Source of the DNA: Salinibacterium sp. M195
GTDB taxonomy: Bacteria; Actinomycetota; Actinomycetes; Actinomycetales; Microbacteriaceae
DNA: 64,000 nucleotides
Assembly: GCF_019443965.1 (NCBI RefSeq)
Contig: NZ_CP040814.1
Span: 1,922,001 to 1,986,000 of the forward strand
Direction: 5' to 3'
Every line of letters starts with the position of its first letter. Position 1 is the first letter of the stretch. The translations under genes were made by a program, and so were the position numbers. Below, one piece after another: positions 38,941-49,536 of the stretch. The notes beneath the pieces are model-generated. The model made no database searches. It was not told where the DNA came from and saw only the letters and a list, made by a program, of their open reading frames with translations.

Positions 38941-41900
38941 ATGGCTGTTACCCCACCCTTTGAACGCTTCGGATCAATTCCTGCTGCAACCGGAATGTAC
39001 GACCCGTCCAATGAGAAAGATGCTTGTGGCCTCGCCATGGTCGCGACGCTGCGTGGTACGCCCGGGCACGATATCATTGCGACAGCGCTTGAGGCCTTGC
39101 GCAACCTAGAGCACCGCGGCGCAGTGGGTTCTGATGCTGGTACCGGTGACGGTGCGGGGATCATGACGCAGATTCCTGATGCATTCTTCCGAGATGTCGT
39201 AGATTTCGAGCTGCCAAGCGACGGCCGCTATGCGGTCGGCAATGTATTCCTGCCTCTCGACATCGTGGCGCGCCACGATGTTAAGGCGGGCATCGAGAAG
39301 CTCGCGGCAGAAGAGGATCTCACCGTCTTGGGCTGGCGTGTTGTGCCGATCCAGCCTGACGAGTTGGGAGCTCTTGCGCGAGGAGCAATGCCCGCTATTG
39401 AGCAGCTGTTCCTCCAGTCGAAGCGAATCGACTTGAAGGGCACGCTCCGCGGCATCCACCTTGATCGCCAGACTTACCGTCTGCGCAAGCGTGCCGAACG
39501 AGACTTGCACGTCTATTTCCCGTCGCTCTCGTGCCGCACCATCACTTACAAGGGCATGGTGACGACGCTTCAGCTTGAGCCGTTCTATCCCGATCTTTCG
39601 GATGAGCGCTTTGCCTCCAAGCTCGCGCTTGTACACTCTCGCTATTCGACGAATACGTTCCCGTCATGGCCGCTGGCACAGCCTTTCCGTATGGCTGCTC
39701 ACAACGGTGAGATCAACACGGTGCAGGGCAATCGAAACTGGATGCGCGCCCGCCAGTCACAACTCGAGTCTGCTGTCTTCGGAGATATCAAAGACATCCT
39801 TCCCGTCAACACTCCAGGCGCAAGCGACTCGGCGTCGTTCGATGAGGTCGTCGAGCTGCTCAACCTCGCAGGGCGCCCGCTACCGCACGCGATGATGATG
39901 ATGGTTCCCGAGGCGTATGAGAACCAGGTCGATACCGACCCTCGTCGCCGCGCATTTTACGAGTACCACTCAATGTTGATGGAACCGTGGGACGGCCCAG
40001 CCGCGCTCGTTTTCACCGATGGTTCGCTCGTCGGGGCTACTCTCGACCGCAATGGTCTGCGCCCCGGACGCTATCTTGTTACCGATGACGGTCTCGTGGT
40101 GCTCGCCAGCGAAATTGGTGTATTCGATGTTGAACCGACCAAGGTGGTCCGTAAGGGCCGTCTTCGTCCGGGAAAAATGTTCTTGGTAGATACCGCAGCG
40201 GGGCGTCTGATCGAAGACGACGAGATCAAGGCCGAACTTGCGGCGTCGCGGCCATGGGCCGAGTGGCTCGAGAGCGGTCGGATTGCGCTCGAAGAGCTGC
40301 CAGAGCGTGAACACATTGTGCACACGCCTGCGTCGGTCACCCGTCGTCAGCGTACCTTTGGCTACACCGAGGAAGAAGTACGCATCCTGATCGAGCCGAT
40401 GTCTCGACTGGGCGCAGAGCCGCTCGGCGCGATGGGCTCAGACACGCCGATTGCGGTGCTGTCCGATCGTCCTCGTCTACTCTTCGATTACTTCACGCAA
40501 CAGTTCGCGCAGGTCACTAACCCGCCCCTTGACTCCATCCGTGAGGCCGTAGTTACGTCGATGCGTTTGGGAGTTGGCCCGCAGCGCAACCTTTTGACGG
40601 CAACACCGGAGCATGCCAAGCAGGTAGCGCTTCCGTTCCCGGTAATCGATAACGATGAGTTGGCGAAAATTCAGCACATTGAGCCGCATCCTGGCTCTCG
40701 GCTCGCGAAGACCATCAAGGGTCTTTACCGTGTTGACGCAGGCCCTTCCGCAATGGAAGCGCGTTTGGACGCAATGTGTGTCGAGGCTGACGAGGCGATT
40801 GCTTCTGGCGCGGAGTTCATTGTGCTTTCGGATCGTGACTCCAACAAGGACCTCGCGCCGATCCCGTCGTTGTTGATGCTGGCAACAGTTCATCACTATC
40901 TCATTCGCCAACAGGAGCGAATGAAGGTCGGCCTAATCGTCGAGGCAGGCGACGTTCGTGAAGTGCATCACGTTGCGCTTTTGGTCGGCTATGGTGCCTC
41001 GGCGATCAACCCCTATTTGGCGATGGAGACCGCTGAAGAGCTCGTGCGCAATGGCACGATTACGGACGTGAGCCCGGAGAAGGCCGTTCGTAACCTCATC
41101 ACCGCGCTCGGCAAGGGTGTGCTGAAGATCATGTCGAAGATGGGCATCTCCGTAGTGAGCTCATACGCGGGCGCTCAGGCCTTCGAAGCGGTGGGACTTT
41201 CTCAGGCATTCGTTGATCTGTACTTCACGGGAACGAAGAGCATTCTTGGTGGCATTGGTCTCGATGTAATTGCTCAGGAGAATGCAGCCCGTCACATGGC
41301 TGCGTATCCCGAAGACCGTGCCCCTACGGTTCACGAACGGCTCAATACCGGGGGCGAGTACCAATGGCGCCGCGACGGTCCGCCACACCTGTTTAACCCT
41401 GAAACCGTGTTCAAGTTGCAGCACGCAACGCGAACCCGCCGTTACGACATTTTCCGCGAATACACGTCGAAGGTTGACGAACAAGCGGAAAGCTTGATGA
41501 CTCTTCGCGGTCTTTTTGCCTTCAATACCGAGGGCCGCACCGCGGTACCGATTGATGAGGTCGAGTCCGTCGCCAGTATTGTCAAGCGTTTTAGCACTGG
41601 GGCGATGAGCTATGGCTCGATAAGCAAAGAGGCGCATGAGACTCTCGCAATTGCGATGAACCAGCTAGGTGCCCGTTCGAACACCGGTGAAGGTGGCGAA
41701 GACGTTGAGCGCTTGCTCGACCCCTCGCGTCGGAGTTCCATCAAGCAAGTCGCCTCCGGTCGCTTCGGGGTCACGAGTATGTACCTGACGCACGCGGATG
41801 ACATTCAAATCAAGATGGCTCAGGGTGCGAAGCCTGGCGAGGGTGGCCAGCTGCCCGCAAGCAAGGTCTATCCCTGGATCGCGCGCACTCGCCACGGCAC

Positions 41901-43515
41901 GCCAGGTGTTGGACTTATTTCGCCACCTCCGCACCATGACATCTATTCCATTGAAGACCTCAAGCAATTGATCTTTGACCTCAAGCGTTCGAACCCGTCA
42001 GCGCGAGTGCACGTCAAGCTCGTGAGTCAAAAAGGTATCGGTGCCGTTGCTGCCGGCGTTACGAAGGCGAAGGCCGATGTTGTGCTGGTCTCCGGCCACG
42101 ACGGTGGCACGGGTGCAAGTCCGCTTAACTCGCTCAAGCATGCGGGAACGCCATGGGAAATCGGACTGGCCGAAACCCAGCAGACTCTCATGCTCAACGG
42201 TATGCGCGACCGCGTAACTGTTCAGGTTGACGGACAGATGAAGACGGGCCGTGACGTGATCATCGGCGCGCTCCTGGGTGCAGAGGAGTACGGGTTCGCT
42301 ACAGCGCCACTCGTCGTTTCTGGCTGCATCTTGATGAGGGTGTGTCATCTCGATACCTGTCCGGTTGGTGTTGCCACTCAGAACCCGGAATTGCGTGAAC
42401 GCTTCACGGGTAAGCCAGAGTTCATCGTCAATTTCTTTGAGTTCCTCGCTCAAGAAGTGCGCGAGTACTTGGCTGAACTGGGATTCCGCAGCCTTCAGGA
42501 TGCGATCGGTCACAGCGAGCTTCTCAACACAAATCGGGCGATTTCGCACTGGAAGTCCGACGGACTCGATCTCTCGCCGGTGTTCGAGGGGCCGCAGTTT
42601 GCGGACGACGAGCCTCGCACCCAGTCGGTGGCTCAAGACCATGAGCTCGACGAGCATTTCGATCAGAAGCTCATCTCCTTGAGCCAAGAAGCCCTCACGA
42701 ACAAGACTCCCGTGAAGATCGATCTGCCGATTCGCAACACGGACCGTGCAGTCGGAACAATGCTGGGGCACGAAGTTACTCGTCGACATGGCGAGCACGG
42801 ACTTCCCGCTGACACGATAGCGATCACCTTGCACGGCTCGGCTGGCCAATCACTCGGTGCATTTGTTCCTGCCGGAATTTCGTTGAAGCTTTACGGTGAT
42901 AGCAATGACTACGTCGGCAAGGGACTTTCGGGCGGTTCTGTCGTCGTGCGGCCCGATCTCACAAGTACCTTCGCGGCGGAGCAGAACGTGATCGCGGGAA
43001 ACGTGATCGGCTATGGCGCGACTAGTGGCAGCATCTTCATTCGTGGCAAGGTCGGCGAACGTTTCATGGTGCGCAACTCTGGTGCTACTGCAGTTGCTGA
43101 AGGTGTCGGCGACCACGCTCTCGAATACATGACTGGCGGTCTGGTGCTTGTACTCGGCGCAACAGGTCGCAACCTCGGTGCCGGCATGTCCGGCGGAACC
43201 GCGTACATTCATCAGTTGCGTGAAGAACGCGTTAATGGCGACTCGCTGAGCTCAGGAGAATTGGTGCTGAGCGGGCTCGGCAGCGCCGACAGCGAAATCG
43301 TAAAAGATCTTCTCGAGCGCCATTTCGAAGAGACTGGGTCGGTTGTTGCCGAGCGAATGCTCACCGACATGGATGCCACGGCAGCCCAGTTCACGAAGGT
43401 CACGCCGCGCGACTACGCGGCAGTGATTCAGACTCGAGCAACCGCACTGGCCGAGGGACTTGACCCCGATGGGGACGTCACCTGGGCACGAATCAAGGAG
43501 GTAACCGGTGGCTGA
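38941..43515 (+). CDS. gltB: glutamate synthase large subunit (NADPH-GOGAT alpha)
   Basis: Makes glutamate from glutamine and 2-oxoglutarate. The 1524-residue protein has a 28-residue propeptide and the nucleophile Cys29 ([13 protein letters not shown]). A glutaminase domain (to about 430), a central domain and an FMN domain follow. GEGGED and [12 protein letters not shown] mark the FMN/substrate region, and the iron-sulfur cluster motif is [14 protein letters not shown]-terminal GXGXG beta-helix domain ([25 protein letters not shown]) closes the protein. A GAGG ribosome binding site is weak. The stop overlaps gltD by 8 bases. Confidence 0.99.
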   Translation: MAVTPPFERFGSIPAATGMYDPSNEKDACGLAMVATLRGTPGHDIIATALEALRNLEHRGAVGSDAGTGDGAGIMTQIPDAFFRDVVDFELPSDGRYAVGNVFLPLDIVARHDVKAGIEKLAAEEDLTVLGWRVVPIQPDELGALARGAMPAIEQLFLQSKRIDLKGTLRGIHLDRQTYRLRKRAERDLHVYFPSLSCRTITYKGMVTTLQLEPFYPDLSDERFASKLALVHSRYSTNTFPSWPLAQPFRMAAHNGEINTVQGNRNWMRARQSQLESAVFGDIKDILPVNTPGASDSASFDEVVELLNLAGRPLPHAMMMMVPEAYENQVDTDPRRRAFYEYHSMLMEPWDGPAALVFTDGSLVGATLDRNGLRPGRYLVTDDGLVVLASEIGVFDVEPTKVVRKGRLRPGKMFLVDTAAGRLIEDDEIKAELAASRPWAEWLESGRIALEELPEREHIVHTPASVTRRQRTFGYTEEEVRILIEPMSRLGAEPLGAMGSDTPIAVLSDRPRLLFDYFTQQFAQVTNPPLDSIREAVVTSMRLGVGPQRNLLTATPEHAKQVALPFPVIDNDELAKIQHIEPHPGSRLAKTIKGLYRVDAGPSAMEARLDAMCVEADEAIASGAEFIVLSDRDSNKDLAPIPSLLMLATVHHYLIRQQERMKVGLIVEAGDVREVHHVALLVGYGASAINPYLAMETAEELVRNGTITDVSPEKAVRNLITALGKGVLKIMSKMGISVVSSYAGAQAFEAVGLSQAFVDLYFTGTKSILGGIGLDVIAQENAARHMAAYPEDRAPTVHERLNTGGEYQWRRDGPPHLFNPETVFKLQHATRTRRYDIFREYTSKVDEQAESLMTLRGLFAFNTEGRTAVPIDEVESVASIVKRFSTGAMSYGSISKEAHETLAIAMNQLGARSNTGEGGEDVERLLDPSRRSSIKQVASGRFGVTSMYLTHADDIQIKMAQGAKPGEGGQLPASKVYPWIARTRHGTPGVGLISPPPHHDIYSIEDLKQLIFDLKRSNPSARVHVKLVSQKGIGAVAAGVTKAKADVVLVSGHDGGTGASPLNSLKHAGTPWEIGLAETQQTLMLNGMRDRVTVQVDGQMKTGRDVIIGALLGAEEYGFATAPLVVSGCILMRVCHLDTCPVGVATQNPELRERFTGKPEFIVNFFEFLAQEVREYLAELGFRSLQDAIGHSELLNTNRAISHWKSDGLDLSPVFEGPQFADDEPRTQSVAQDHELDEHFDQKLISLSQEALTNKTPVKIDLPIRNTDRAVGTMLGHEVTRRHGEHGLPADTIAITLHGSAGQSLGAFVPAGISLKLYGDSNDYVGKGLSGGSVVVRPDLTSTFAAEQNVIAGNVIGYGATSGSIFIRGKVGERFMVRNSGATAVAEGVGDHALEYMTGGLVLVLGATGRNLGAGMSGGTAYIHQLREERVNGDSLSSGELVLSGLGSADSEIVKDLLERHFEETGSVVAERMLTDMDATAAQFTKVTPRDYAAVIQTRATALAEGLDPDGDVTWARIKEVTGG

Positions 43516-44965
43516 TCCCAAGGGATTCCTCAAGGTACAAGAGCGCGAGCTTCCGAAGCGCCGTCCAGTCAGTCTGCGACTGATGGATTTCAAAGAAGTT
43601 TACGAACAACAAGAATCTGGGCAACTGGCTCGTCAGGCTGGTCGCTGCATGGATTGTGGCGTGCCGTTCTGCCATCAAGGCTGCCCGCTCGGCAACTTGA
43701 TCCCGGAATGGAACGACCTCATGCGCCGCGGAGAGGGCGCCGAGGCCATCGAACGGCTTCATGCAACGAACAACTTCCCTGAGTTCACCGGACGGCTGTG
43801 CCCAGCGCCGTGCGAAAGTTCATGCGTTCTGGGAATCAATCAGCCGGCTGTCACCATTAAGCAGATCGAAGTCTCGATCATTGATCAGGCGTTCGCTGAC
43901 GGAAACGTGACACCGCATCCCCCCGGACGTTTGACAGGAAAGACTGTGGCCGTCGTCGGCTCTGGCCCTGCGGGTTTGGCCGCTGCTCAGCAATTGACGC
44001 GAGCGGGTCACACCGTTGCGGTGTTTGAACGTGAAGACCGCATTGGTGGATTGCTCCGCTACGGCATCCCTGACTTCAAAATGGAGAAGCGCCACATTGA
44101 GTTGCGGCTCGCTCAGATGCAGGCGGAAGGAACTCGGTTCCGCGCCGGCGTGACCATTGGCGTCGATATTTCGTGGAACGATCTGCGTTCACGCTATGAC
44201 GCAGTGGTCATCGCCACTGGTTCCACTGTTCCGCGCGATCTGCCCGTCCCCGGGCGCGACTCACTCGGCGTGCACTACGCCATGGAGTACCTTGTTCAGT
44301 CGAACAAGGCTGTTGCTGGCGATACCGTCAGCGAACAAGTCACAGCGGAAGGCAAGCACGTCGTCGTTCTTGGCGGTGGCGATACCGGCGCTGACTGCAT
44401 CGGTACGGCACATCGTCAAGGTGCGCTCTCGGTCACCAACCTTGCAATTGGCGTTCAGCCGCCGGCGGAGCGACCCGAACACCAGCCGTGGCCCCTTACT
44501 GCGACCCTGTTTGAAGTGTCGAGCGCCCATGAAGAGGGCGGCGAACGTCTTTACTTGGCATCGACCGTCGAATTCGTGACCAATGCTGTTGGCGAAGTTC
44601 GTGCGATCAAGGTCGCAGAGACTGAGTTCGTCGATGGTCGGCGAGTTCCGAAAGAGGGAACCGAGCGCGAAATCGCCGCTGACCTCGTTCTTCTCGCCCT
44701 CGGATTTACCGGCCCTGAGACCGATTCCCTCAGCAAGCAATTGCCCTTGGCCTCAGATGATCGCGGCAATCTCACTCGAGATGCTGACTACCAGAGTGAC
44801 ACCCCTGGCGTTTACGTCGTCGGAGATGCCGGTCGGGGTCAGTCGTTGATCGTGTGGGCCATTGCGGAAGGCAGGGCTGCGGCATCCGCCGTTGATCGCT
44901 ACCTTGAAGGGGAGACGCAACTGCCATTCCCCGTTTCGCCAAGCGATCGTGGCATGACCATCTAG
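43508..44965 (+). CDS. gltD: glutamate synthase small subunit
   Basis: NADPH- and FAD-binding subunit that feeds electrons to GltB through iron-sulfur clusters. The 485-residue protein has N-terminal cluster Cys motifs [17 protein letters not shown] and [15 protein letters not shown] site [20 protein letters not shown] site [13 protein letters not shown], and a closing [23 protein letters not shown]. The GTG start overlaps the gltB stop by 8 bases. Confidence 0.98.
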   Translation: MADPKGFLKVQERELPKRRPVSLRLMDFKEVYEQQESGQLARQAGRCMDCGVPFCHQGCPLGNLIPEWNDLMRRGEGAEAIERLHATNNFPEFTGRLCPAPCESSCVLGINQPAVTIKQIEVSIIDQAFADGNVTPHPPGRLTGKTVAVVGSGPAGLAAAQQLTRAGHTVAVFEREDRIGGLLRYGIPDFKMEKRHIELRLAQMQAEGTRFRAGVTIGVDISWNDLRSRYDAVVIATGSTVPRDLPVPGRDSLGVHYAMEYLVQSNKAVAGDTVSEQVTAEGKHVVVLGGGDTGADCIGTAHRQGALSVTNLAIGVQPPAERPEHQPWPLTATLFEVSSAHEEGGERLYLASTVEFVTNAVGEVRAIKVAETEFVDGRRVPKEGTEREIAADLVLLALGFTGPETDSLSKQLPLASDDRGNLTRDADYQSDTPGVYVVGDAGRGQSLIVWAIAEGRAAASAVDRYLEGETQLPFPVSPSDRGMTI

Positions 44966-44969
44966 CTGT

Positions 44970-45013
44970 TCCACCACCACTAACACCACCACCACCCGTT
45001 CAACCACCACTGA
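44970..45013 (+). repeat. CAC-rich short tandem repeat before pyk
   Basis: The stretch after gltD is built mostly from ACC/CAC units: CCACCACCAC, then CACCACCACCACCC, then CAACCACCAC. The strand has almost no G. It ends just before the pyk ribosome binding site. It is too short and irregular for a CRISPR. It may be an unstructured mRNA leader or simple slippage. Confidence 0.6.
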
Positions 45014-45029
45014 ATTGTCAAAGGAAGTT

Positions 45030-46472
45030 ATGAGACGCGCAAAAATCGTCGCGACACTCGGCCCGGCTACGTCGAGCTACGAGAACATCAGAGCAATCAT
45101 CGATGCAGGTGTCGATGTCGCTCGTATGAACCTCAGCCATGGAACCTATGCGGTTCACGAAGAGGTGTACGCAAACGTGCGTCGCGCCGCGGAGGATGCT
45201 GGCCGCGCAGTTGCTGTGATGGTCGACCTTCAAGGTCCCAAGATCCGTCTCGGCAAGTTCGAAGACGGCCCCTATGACCTCGCCGTTGGTGACATCTTCA
45301 AGATCACCACGGATGACATCATCGGCAACCGCGAAATCTGTGGGACCACGTTCAAGGGCCTTCCTCAGGATGTTGCTCCCGGGGACTTCTTGCTCATCGA
45401 TGACGGCAAGGTGAAGGTCAAAGTTGTCAGTTCGACCGACACTGTTGTGACAACAGAGGTTATCGTTGCCGGCGCCGTGTCGAACAACAAGGGCATCAAC
45501 CTGCCGGGTGTTGCGGTGAATGTTCCTGCACTTTCGGAAAAGGACGAAGATGACCTGCGTTGGGGGCTCAAGCTCGGTGCCGACCTCATCGCTCTCTCGT
45601 TCGTTCGTAATGCAGATGACATTGTTCGCGTTCACGAAATCATGGATGAAGAGGGCCGTCGTGTCCCCGTTATCGCCAAGATCGAGAAGCCGCAGGCGGT
45701 CGACCACCTCGAGGCGATTATTGATGCCTTCGATTCGATCATGGTTGCCCGCGGTGACTTGGGCGTAGAACTGCCACTCGAGGCCGTTCCGATCGTGCAG
45801 AAGCGCACTGTTGAATTGGCTCGTCGTATGGCGAAGCCTGTCATCGTGGCAACCCAGATGCTCGAGTCGATGATTTCTAGCCCCGTTCCCACACGAGCGG
45901 AAACCTCGGACGTTGCGAACGCGATTTTGGATGGTGCTGACGCCGTCATGCTGAGCGGTGAGACCAGCGTGGGGGAGTACCCCGTGATTACTGTTCAGAC
46001 TATGGCCAAGATTGTTGAGTCCACCGAAGAGCACGGCCTCGACCGCATTGCCGAGCTGGGTACGACACCGAAGACTCAGGGTGGTGCAATCACTCTTGCA
46101 GCGGCTGACGTCGCCGCGTTCGTCGAGGCGAAGTACGTGTGCGTTTTCACTGAGTCTGGTGACTCGGCTCGTCGTATGTCACGATTGCGCTTCCGCATCC
46201 CCATGAAGGCGTTCACGCCGAACCCAGAAATTCAGCGACGGATGGCTCTCATCTGGGGAATCGAGTCCTTCGTGGTGGATCGGGTTACTCACACCGATGA
46301 GATGTACCGCCAGGTCGACGAAGTCTTGCTTGAGCAGAAATTGGCTGAAGTTGGCGACAAGGTCGTCGTAATCTCTGGTTCCCCTCCCGGAATCGCAGGA
46401 TCAACTAACGACCTCCGGGTTCACATTATCGGTGACGCCATTAATGCCAAGGCCCCGGTCTGGGTGAAGTAA
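45030..46472 (+). CDS. pyk: pyruvate kinase
   Basis: Last step of glycolysis, ADP plus phosphoenolpyruvate to ATP plus pyruvate. From the ATG at 45030 (AAAGGAAG 5 bases before) it has 480 residues. It shows MRRAKIVATLGPA, MNLSHGTY, VARGDLGVELPLEAVPIVQK and MLSGETSVGEYP, and a C-terminal allosteric domain. The TTG at 45015 would add five residues and use part of the ribosome binding site. A strong two-sided terminator follows. Confidence 0.98.
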   Translation: MRRAKIVATLGPATSSYENIRAIIDAGVDVARMNLSHGTYAVHEEVYANVRRAAEDAGRAVAVMVDLQGPKIRLGKFEDGPYDLAVGDIFKITTDDIIGNREICGTTFKGLPQDVAPGDFLLIDDGKVKVKVVSSTDTVVTTEVIVAGAVSNNKGINLPGVAVNVPALSEKDEDDLRWGLKLGADLIALSFVRNADDIVRVHEIMDEEGRRVPVIAKIEKPQAVDHLEAIIDAFDSIMVARGDLGVELPLEAVPIVQKRTVELARRMAKPVIVATQMLESMISSPVPTRAETSDVANAILDGADAVMLSGETSVGEYPVITVQTMAKIVESTEEHGLDRIAELGTTPKTQGGAITLAAADVAAFVEAKYVCVFTESGDSARRMSRLRFRIPMKAFTPNPEIQRRMALIWGIESFVVDRVTHTDEMYRQVDEVLLEQKLAEVGDKVVVISGSPPGIAGSTNDLRVHIIGDAINAKAPVWVK

Positions 46473-46485
46473 CAACACTGGTGTG

Positions 46486-46535
46486 CGCAGTAGTGCCGGC
46501 GTCGAACCTTCGGGTTCGTGACCGGCACTACTGCG
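46486..46535. terminator. bidirectional terminator between pyk and the island
   Basis: CGCAGTAGTGCCGG (46486-46499) pairs perfectly with CCGGCACTACTGCG (46522-46535), a 14-bp outer stem. An inner stem CGAACC-TTCG-GGTTCG lies within it. It separates pyk (right-going) from the left-going NagB-like gene and can work from both sides, though no clear T-run is seen. Confidence 0.8.
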
Positions 46536-46580
46536 TTAACGAAGGATTGCCGCCGGCCGCAACGGTCGGGTTCCGAGAGA

Positions 46581-47501
46581 CTAGTTGATGAGGATGTCGA
46601 GCGGAGCAGCGATGGCTTCAAGCACTGCGAGGTCGCTTCGAGCCGTCTGGAGCAGAGAGCCAGGAACGAATTCATTCACAGGTCCATGAGCGACGAGCCG
46701 AGCGATGAATCCTTGCCATGTGACGCCTCCGCCGAGGTCTCCGTCCAGCCAAAAGCTGCGGCGCCGTGCTCCCAGAATTTCGGCCGGGCCGATCGTGACG
46801 GCACGGGGTGGCACGTTTGACCAGTCGCCGGCAAAAGAGGTGAGTGCATTTTGGGCGACGGTGAGCGGGTGAAGGTCGACAAGGCGTGAGCTCGCGGCGC
46901 GGTAAGCACTGAGGTCTCCGGCGAACTCTTGTCCGAGTTGAGGCTCCCAGAAGGCAATGTGTCCGTTCCAGCCGATACCGCCAAAGCAGGCATCGGCGCC
47001 TCCGAGGTCGGCGATTCGGTTGCCGTAGTCCGCGATTGTGGCCGAAGTGGGAAAGTTGATTTGATGATCCGGCGGCAGAAGTTCGGCGTCTATTCGCGCG
47101 AAAAACTGCGAACGGAGTGCGAACTGGAACGAGCCCTCCCACGACCCCGGGGCGCTCTCGCCCAACTCGTTCGCCCATTCGTCCATGGCGAAGAAAGTGA
47201 CGTCTTTCAGAGAGATTCGCTGCTCGTTGATGATTCGTGCGGCGGCGTGATACTGCGGCATGGGGCCGGCAGGAACGATAAGTACTGGTCTTCTCCCTTC
47301 GTTGAGCGCGTCAAGGATGGTGGCAACGATGTCATTGGCGAACGCCTCGTAGAGGCTTTGCCGGTTGTCGTGCACCGAGATCTGAAAGTCTGGGTTGTCG
47401 TGCTTGACGAAATTCTCGCGGTCGATAGCTCGCACACGCTTGAGCGCGACGTCGTCAGCGAATTCAAGAAATGGCGCTGGGTTGAACGAGAAGTCGGTCA
47501 C
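46581..47501 (-). CDS. NagB-like glucosamine-6-phosphate deaminase family protein, altered active site
   Basis: 306 residues of the NagB/RpiA fold. Conserved are FFAMDEW (106-109, aligned with NagB MDEY and its catalytic Asp72) and GIGWNGHIAFWEP (175-187), with His181 and Glu186 matching NagB His143 and Glu148. NagB Asp141 is Asn179 here. The NagB phosphate loop (PTGGTP) is PAGPMP (77-82), and the region of the phosphate-binding Lys208 (GSQK) is not conserved. It may act on an unphosphorylated or otherwise different amino sugar, or lack deaminase activity. It starts with GTG, GAAGGG upstream, 9 bases after the PIG-L gene, and is last in the left-going operon. Confidence 0.85.
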   Translation of the reverse strand: MTDFSFNPAPFLEFADDVALKRVRAIDRENFVKHDNPDFQISVHDNRQSLYEAFANDIVATILDALNEGRRPVLIVPAGPMPQYHAAARIINEQRISLKDVTFFAMDEWANELGESAPGSWEGSFQFALRSQFFARIDAELLPPDHQINFPTSATIADYGNRIADLGGADACFGGIGWNGHIAFWEPQLGQEFAGDLSAYRAASSRLVDLHPLTVAQNALTSFAGDWSNVPPRAVTIGPAEILGARRRSFWLDGDLGGGVTWQGFIARLVAHGPVNEFVPGSLLQTARSDLAVLEAIAAPLDILIN

Positions 47502-47510
47502 GGGAGCCCT

Positions 47511-48236
47511 TCATGGCAGTAGTCGAGTTGTGCGGGTGCGGAGGTGTGCTGAGCACGGCGCGAACGCTTCGGCGAACCGAACGCCAGACTGCAGACCGCG
47601 GTAGGCGGCAATGGTGGAAATCTGGCCGAGCACATCCATCTCGTCGTGCTGTTCTAACCAGACCAACTGGCTTGAGTGCAACCGCATCATTTCGCGTTTG
47701 GTGTCGAGCTGTTCGGTGATATCAACGAATTCAGTTGGCTGGAATCCGAGACCGGCCATGGTGTCCATGTAGAAGAGAGCGGGAACGGCATCGAGGGGAG
47801 GACTGTCACTTTCATAAAGCGGGAGAGTGGCGAGGAAGCTTGCCGTAAACGCGAGGGCGGAGGCTTGATTGTGATCCTCCATGTAGTCGCCCGCGGAGTG
47901 CGTGATGATGACGTCGGGCCGAGCGGTTCTGATTGCTTCAGTGACCAACAGCTTCTGGTGCTCGTTGCTGGCGTCAACTTCGCCGTCACTCACTCCGAGG
48001 TTGATGTAGTCAGCGCCGATCAGGGCTGCGGCGGAACCAGCCTCGGCGCGCCTAATTCTCGCGACTTCGGCGCGCGTGCCCGAGGTTGCGCCGCGATCGC
48101 CACCGGCGATGTGGCACATTGTGACGTGGTTGCCGAGACTGCGGTACTTGGCGAGGGTGCCAGCGCACGTGAGCTCGAGATCGTCAGGATGGGCGCCGAT
48201 GCCCATTACGCGCAATGGTGAAGCCGGTGCAGTCAT
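47511..48236 (-). CDS. PIG-L family deacetylase
   Basis: Zinc-dependent N-deacetylase of the LmbE/PIG-L family, which includes enzymes that remove acetyl from GlcNAc-type sugars and pseudosugars. The 241-residue protein has the zinc/catalytic motif AHPDDLE (His16, Asp19) and HSAGDYMEDHNQAS with His113 and His122. There is no signal peptide, so it acts in the cytoplasm on imported substrate. AGGAAGAA precedes the ATG. It lies between the ROK regulator (10-base gap) and the NagB-like gene, which suggests deacetylation before deamination. Confidence 0.9.
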   Translation of the reverse strand: MTAPASPLRVMGIGAHPDDLELTCAGTLAKYRSLGNHVTMCHIAGGDRGATSGTRAEVARIRRAEAGSAAALIGADYINLGVSDGEVDASNEHQKLLVTEAIRTARPDVIITHSAGDYMEDHNQASALAFTASFLATLPLYESDSPPLDAVPALFYMDTMAGLGFQPTEFVDITEQLDTKREMMRLHSSQLVWLEQHDEMDVLGQISTIAAYRGLQSGVRFAEAFAPCSAHLRTRTTRLLP

Positions 48237-48246
48237 GTCGTTCTTC

Positions 48247-49500
48247 CTAACGGGTGAGATCCAGTAGTTCGTGTTCGCAAGCAGCGATGGCTCGGCGACA
48301 GGCGCCGACGAGTACCGCGTGGTCTCCTAGTCCTGCCAGCAGTAGGTCAGAGTGAAGGGGCGTCAGCTCGCCGAGCATGGATTCGATTCGTTCGAGCATC
48401 CATGCCCCAGCCCGAGAGATTCCGCCGCCGATAATGACGACCTCTGGGTCGAGGATGCTGATAACGGATGCGATCCCGGCGGCTGTGTATCCCAGCAATT
48501 TTTCGACGATTTCTAAGGCATCTGGATCACTGCTCTCTGCCATCCGGTAGAGAAGCGCGGCATCAATCAGTTGAGGATCCCCGCCCGCGGCCTCAATGAG
48601 CGCCTTCCCTCGGCCTGACGCGCACAACTCTTGAGCGGCCCGATGGTAGGCAGCCCCGCCAACGAGAGCTTCGAATCGGCCACGATTCCCTTCTGGGTTG
48701 GCGGCCGTTAGCCCGACAAGAGGTAAGTAGCCGATTTCTCCCGCGCCGCCATGGGCGCCTCTAATGAGCGTGCCTGACTTGACGATGCCCAGCCCTACCC
48801 CGACACCAAGATGGACGTACGCGACATCGTCAAAACCTTGTGCTGCTCCGCGCCATTGTTCGCCGAGCACCGCCAGATGGACTTCGTTCTCGACGTGGAT
48901 GGGGCAGTCGCCAAGAAAAGACATTGCCGAGACGAGATCTACGTCGTCCCAGTCGGGGAGTTGTGGCGCAAGCGTTACCCGTTGGGTCGCTGGGTCTACG
49001 ATTCCTGGCGTCGCGATGCACAGGGCCCGAATTTCGGAGTTGGTGAGATTCGCCGCTGCGATGGACCGCTGAAGGGCGCTGCGAACGAGTTCAACGAGCT
49101 CGGAGCCTGAGCCCACTCCGATGAGGGCGACTTCCTCCTGTGCCACGAGTGTTCCGGCAAGATCAGAAACGGCGACCTGGGCGCGAGTGGCCCCAATGTC
49201 TATCGCGCCGACGAACGCGGAATCCTCTCTGAAGGCCAGTAGGCGAGCGCGTCGACCCGGGCTTCCCGTTGGCGGTTCTGGAGCTTCGAGGACTCTGCCT
49301 TCCACCACCAATTCGTTAGCGATGCCATCGACGGTGATCTTGGATAGCCCGGTTGCCTTACTGAGAGCGGGGCGCGACATCGGCCCGCCATCGCGAAGCG
49401 TCCGCAGGACTTGACTGCGGTTCATCCTGCGCATCAGTTGGGGAGAACCAGTCACAGCGACTCCTGGGTCGGATTGACCAGTACTTCCTTGCGATTTCAT
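48247..49500 (-). CDS. ROK family transcriptional regulator
   Basis: 417 residues: an N-terminal winged helix-turn-helix (about 23-85, RRMNRSQVLRTLRDGGPMSRPALSKATGLS in outline) and a C-terminal ROK sugar-kinase-like domain (GAIDIGATRAQVAV, HVENEVHLAVLGE, HLGVGVGLGIV, GGAGEIGY). The CxCGxxGC zinc motif common in ROK proteins is absent, so kinase activity is doubtful and a regulator role is likely. It is divergent from the isomerase gene and shares a 97-base control region with a GTTA-N6-TAAC palindrome. First gene of the left-going operon; its mRNA may be leaderless. Confidence 0.92.
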   Translation of the reverse strand: MKSQGSTGQSDPGVAVTGSPQLMRRMNRSQVLRTLRDGGPMSRPALSKATGLSKITVDGIANELVVEGRVLEAPEPPTGSPGRRARLLAFREDSAFVGAIDIGATRAQVAVSDLAGTLVAQEEVALIGVGSGSELVELVRSALQRSIAAANLTNSEIRALCIATPGIVDPATQRVTLAPQLPDWDDVDLVSAMSFLGDCPIHVENEVHLAVLGEQWRGAAQGFDDVAYVHLGVGVGLGIVKSGTLIRGAHGGAGEIGYLPLVGLTAANPEGNRGRFEALVGGAAYHRAAQELCASGRGKALIEAAGGDPQLIDAALLYRMAESSDPDALEIVEKLLGYTAAGIASVISILDPEVVIIGGGISRAGAWMLERIESMLGELTPLHSDLLLAGLGDHAVLVGACRRAIAACEHELLDLTR

Positions 49501-49509
49501 AGTAAATAG

Positions 49510-49523
49510 GTTACCTTCCTAAC
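49510..49523. promoter_or_regulatory. candidate ROK operator, GTTA-N6-TAAC
   Basis: GTTACCTTCCTAAC has perfect 4-base inverted arms around a 6-base spacer. It lies in the divergent control region, on the candidate ROK -10 and 8 bases from the TTGACA motif on the plus strand. The position suits self-repression and control of both operons. Confidence 0.5.
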
Positions 49524-49530
49524 TAATGAA

Positions 49531-49536
49531 TTGACA
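49531..49536 (+). promoter_or_regulatory. candidate -35 box of the right-going island operon
   Basis: TTGACA is a perfect -35 consensus, 62 bases before the isomerase ATG and 7 bases right of the palindrome. No equally good -10 is seen at 17 bases; AAGATT near 49559 is the nearest AT-rich match. Confidence 0.35.

Noticed and set aside
44970..45013. CRISPR-like repeat
   Set aside because: The units are 3 bases long without spacers; it is a simple repeat.
46581..47501. Plain annotation as GlcN6P deaminase NagB
   Set aside because: A catalytic Asp and the phosphate-binding residues are changed, so the standard reaction should not be assumed.
46929..48221. Plus-strand open frames opposite the NagB-like and PIG-L genes
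   Set aside because: The minus-strand frames carry clear family motifs; the plus frames do not.
48247..49500. ROK protein as the missing sugar kinase
   Set aside because: It has an N-terminal winged helix and lacks the Cys-rich zinc motif, so a regulator fits better; kinase activity is not strictly excluded.
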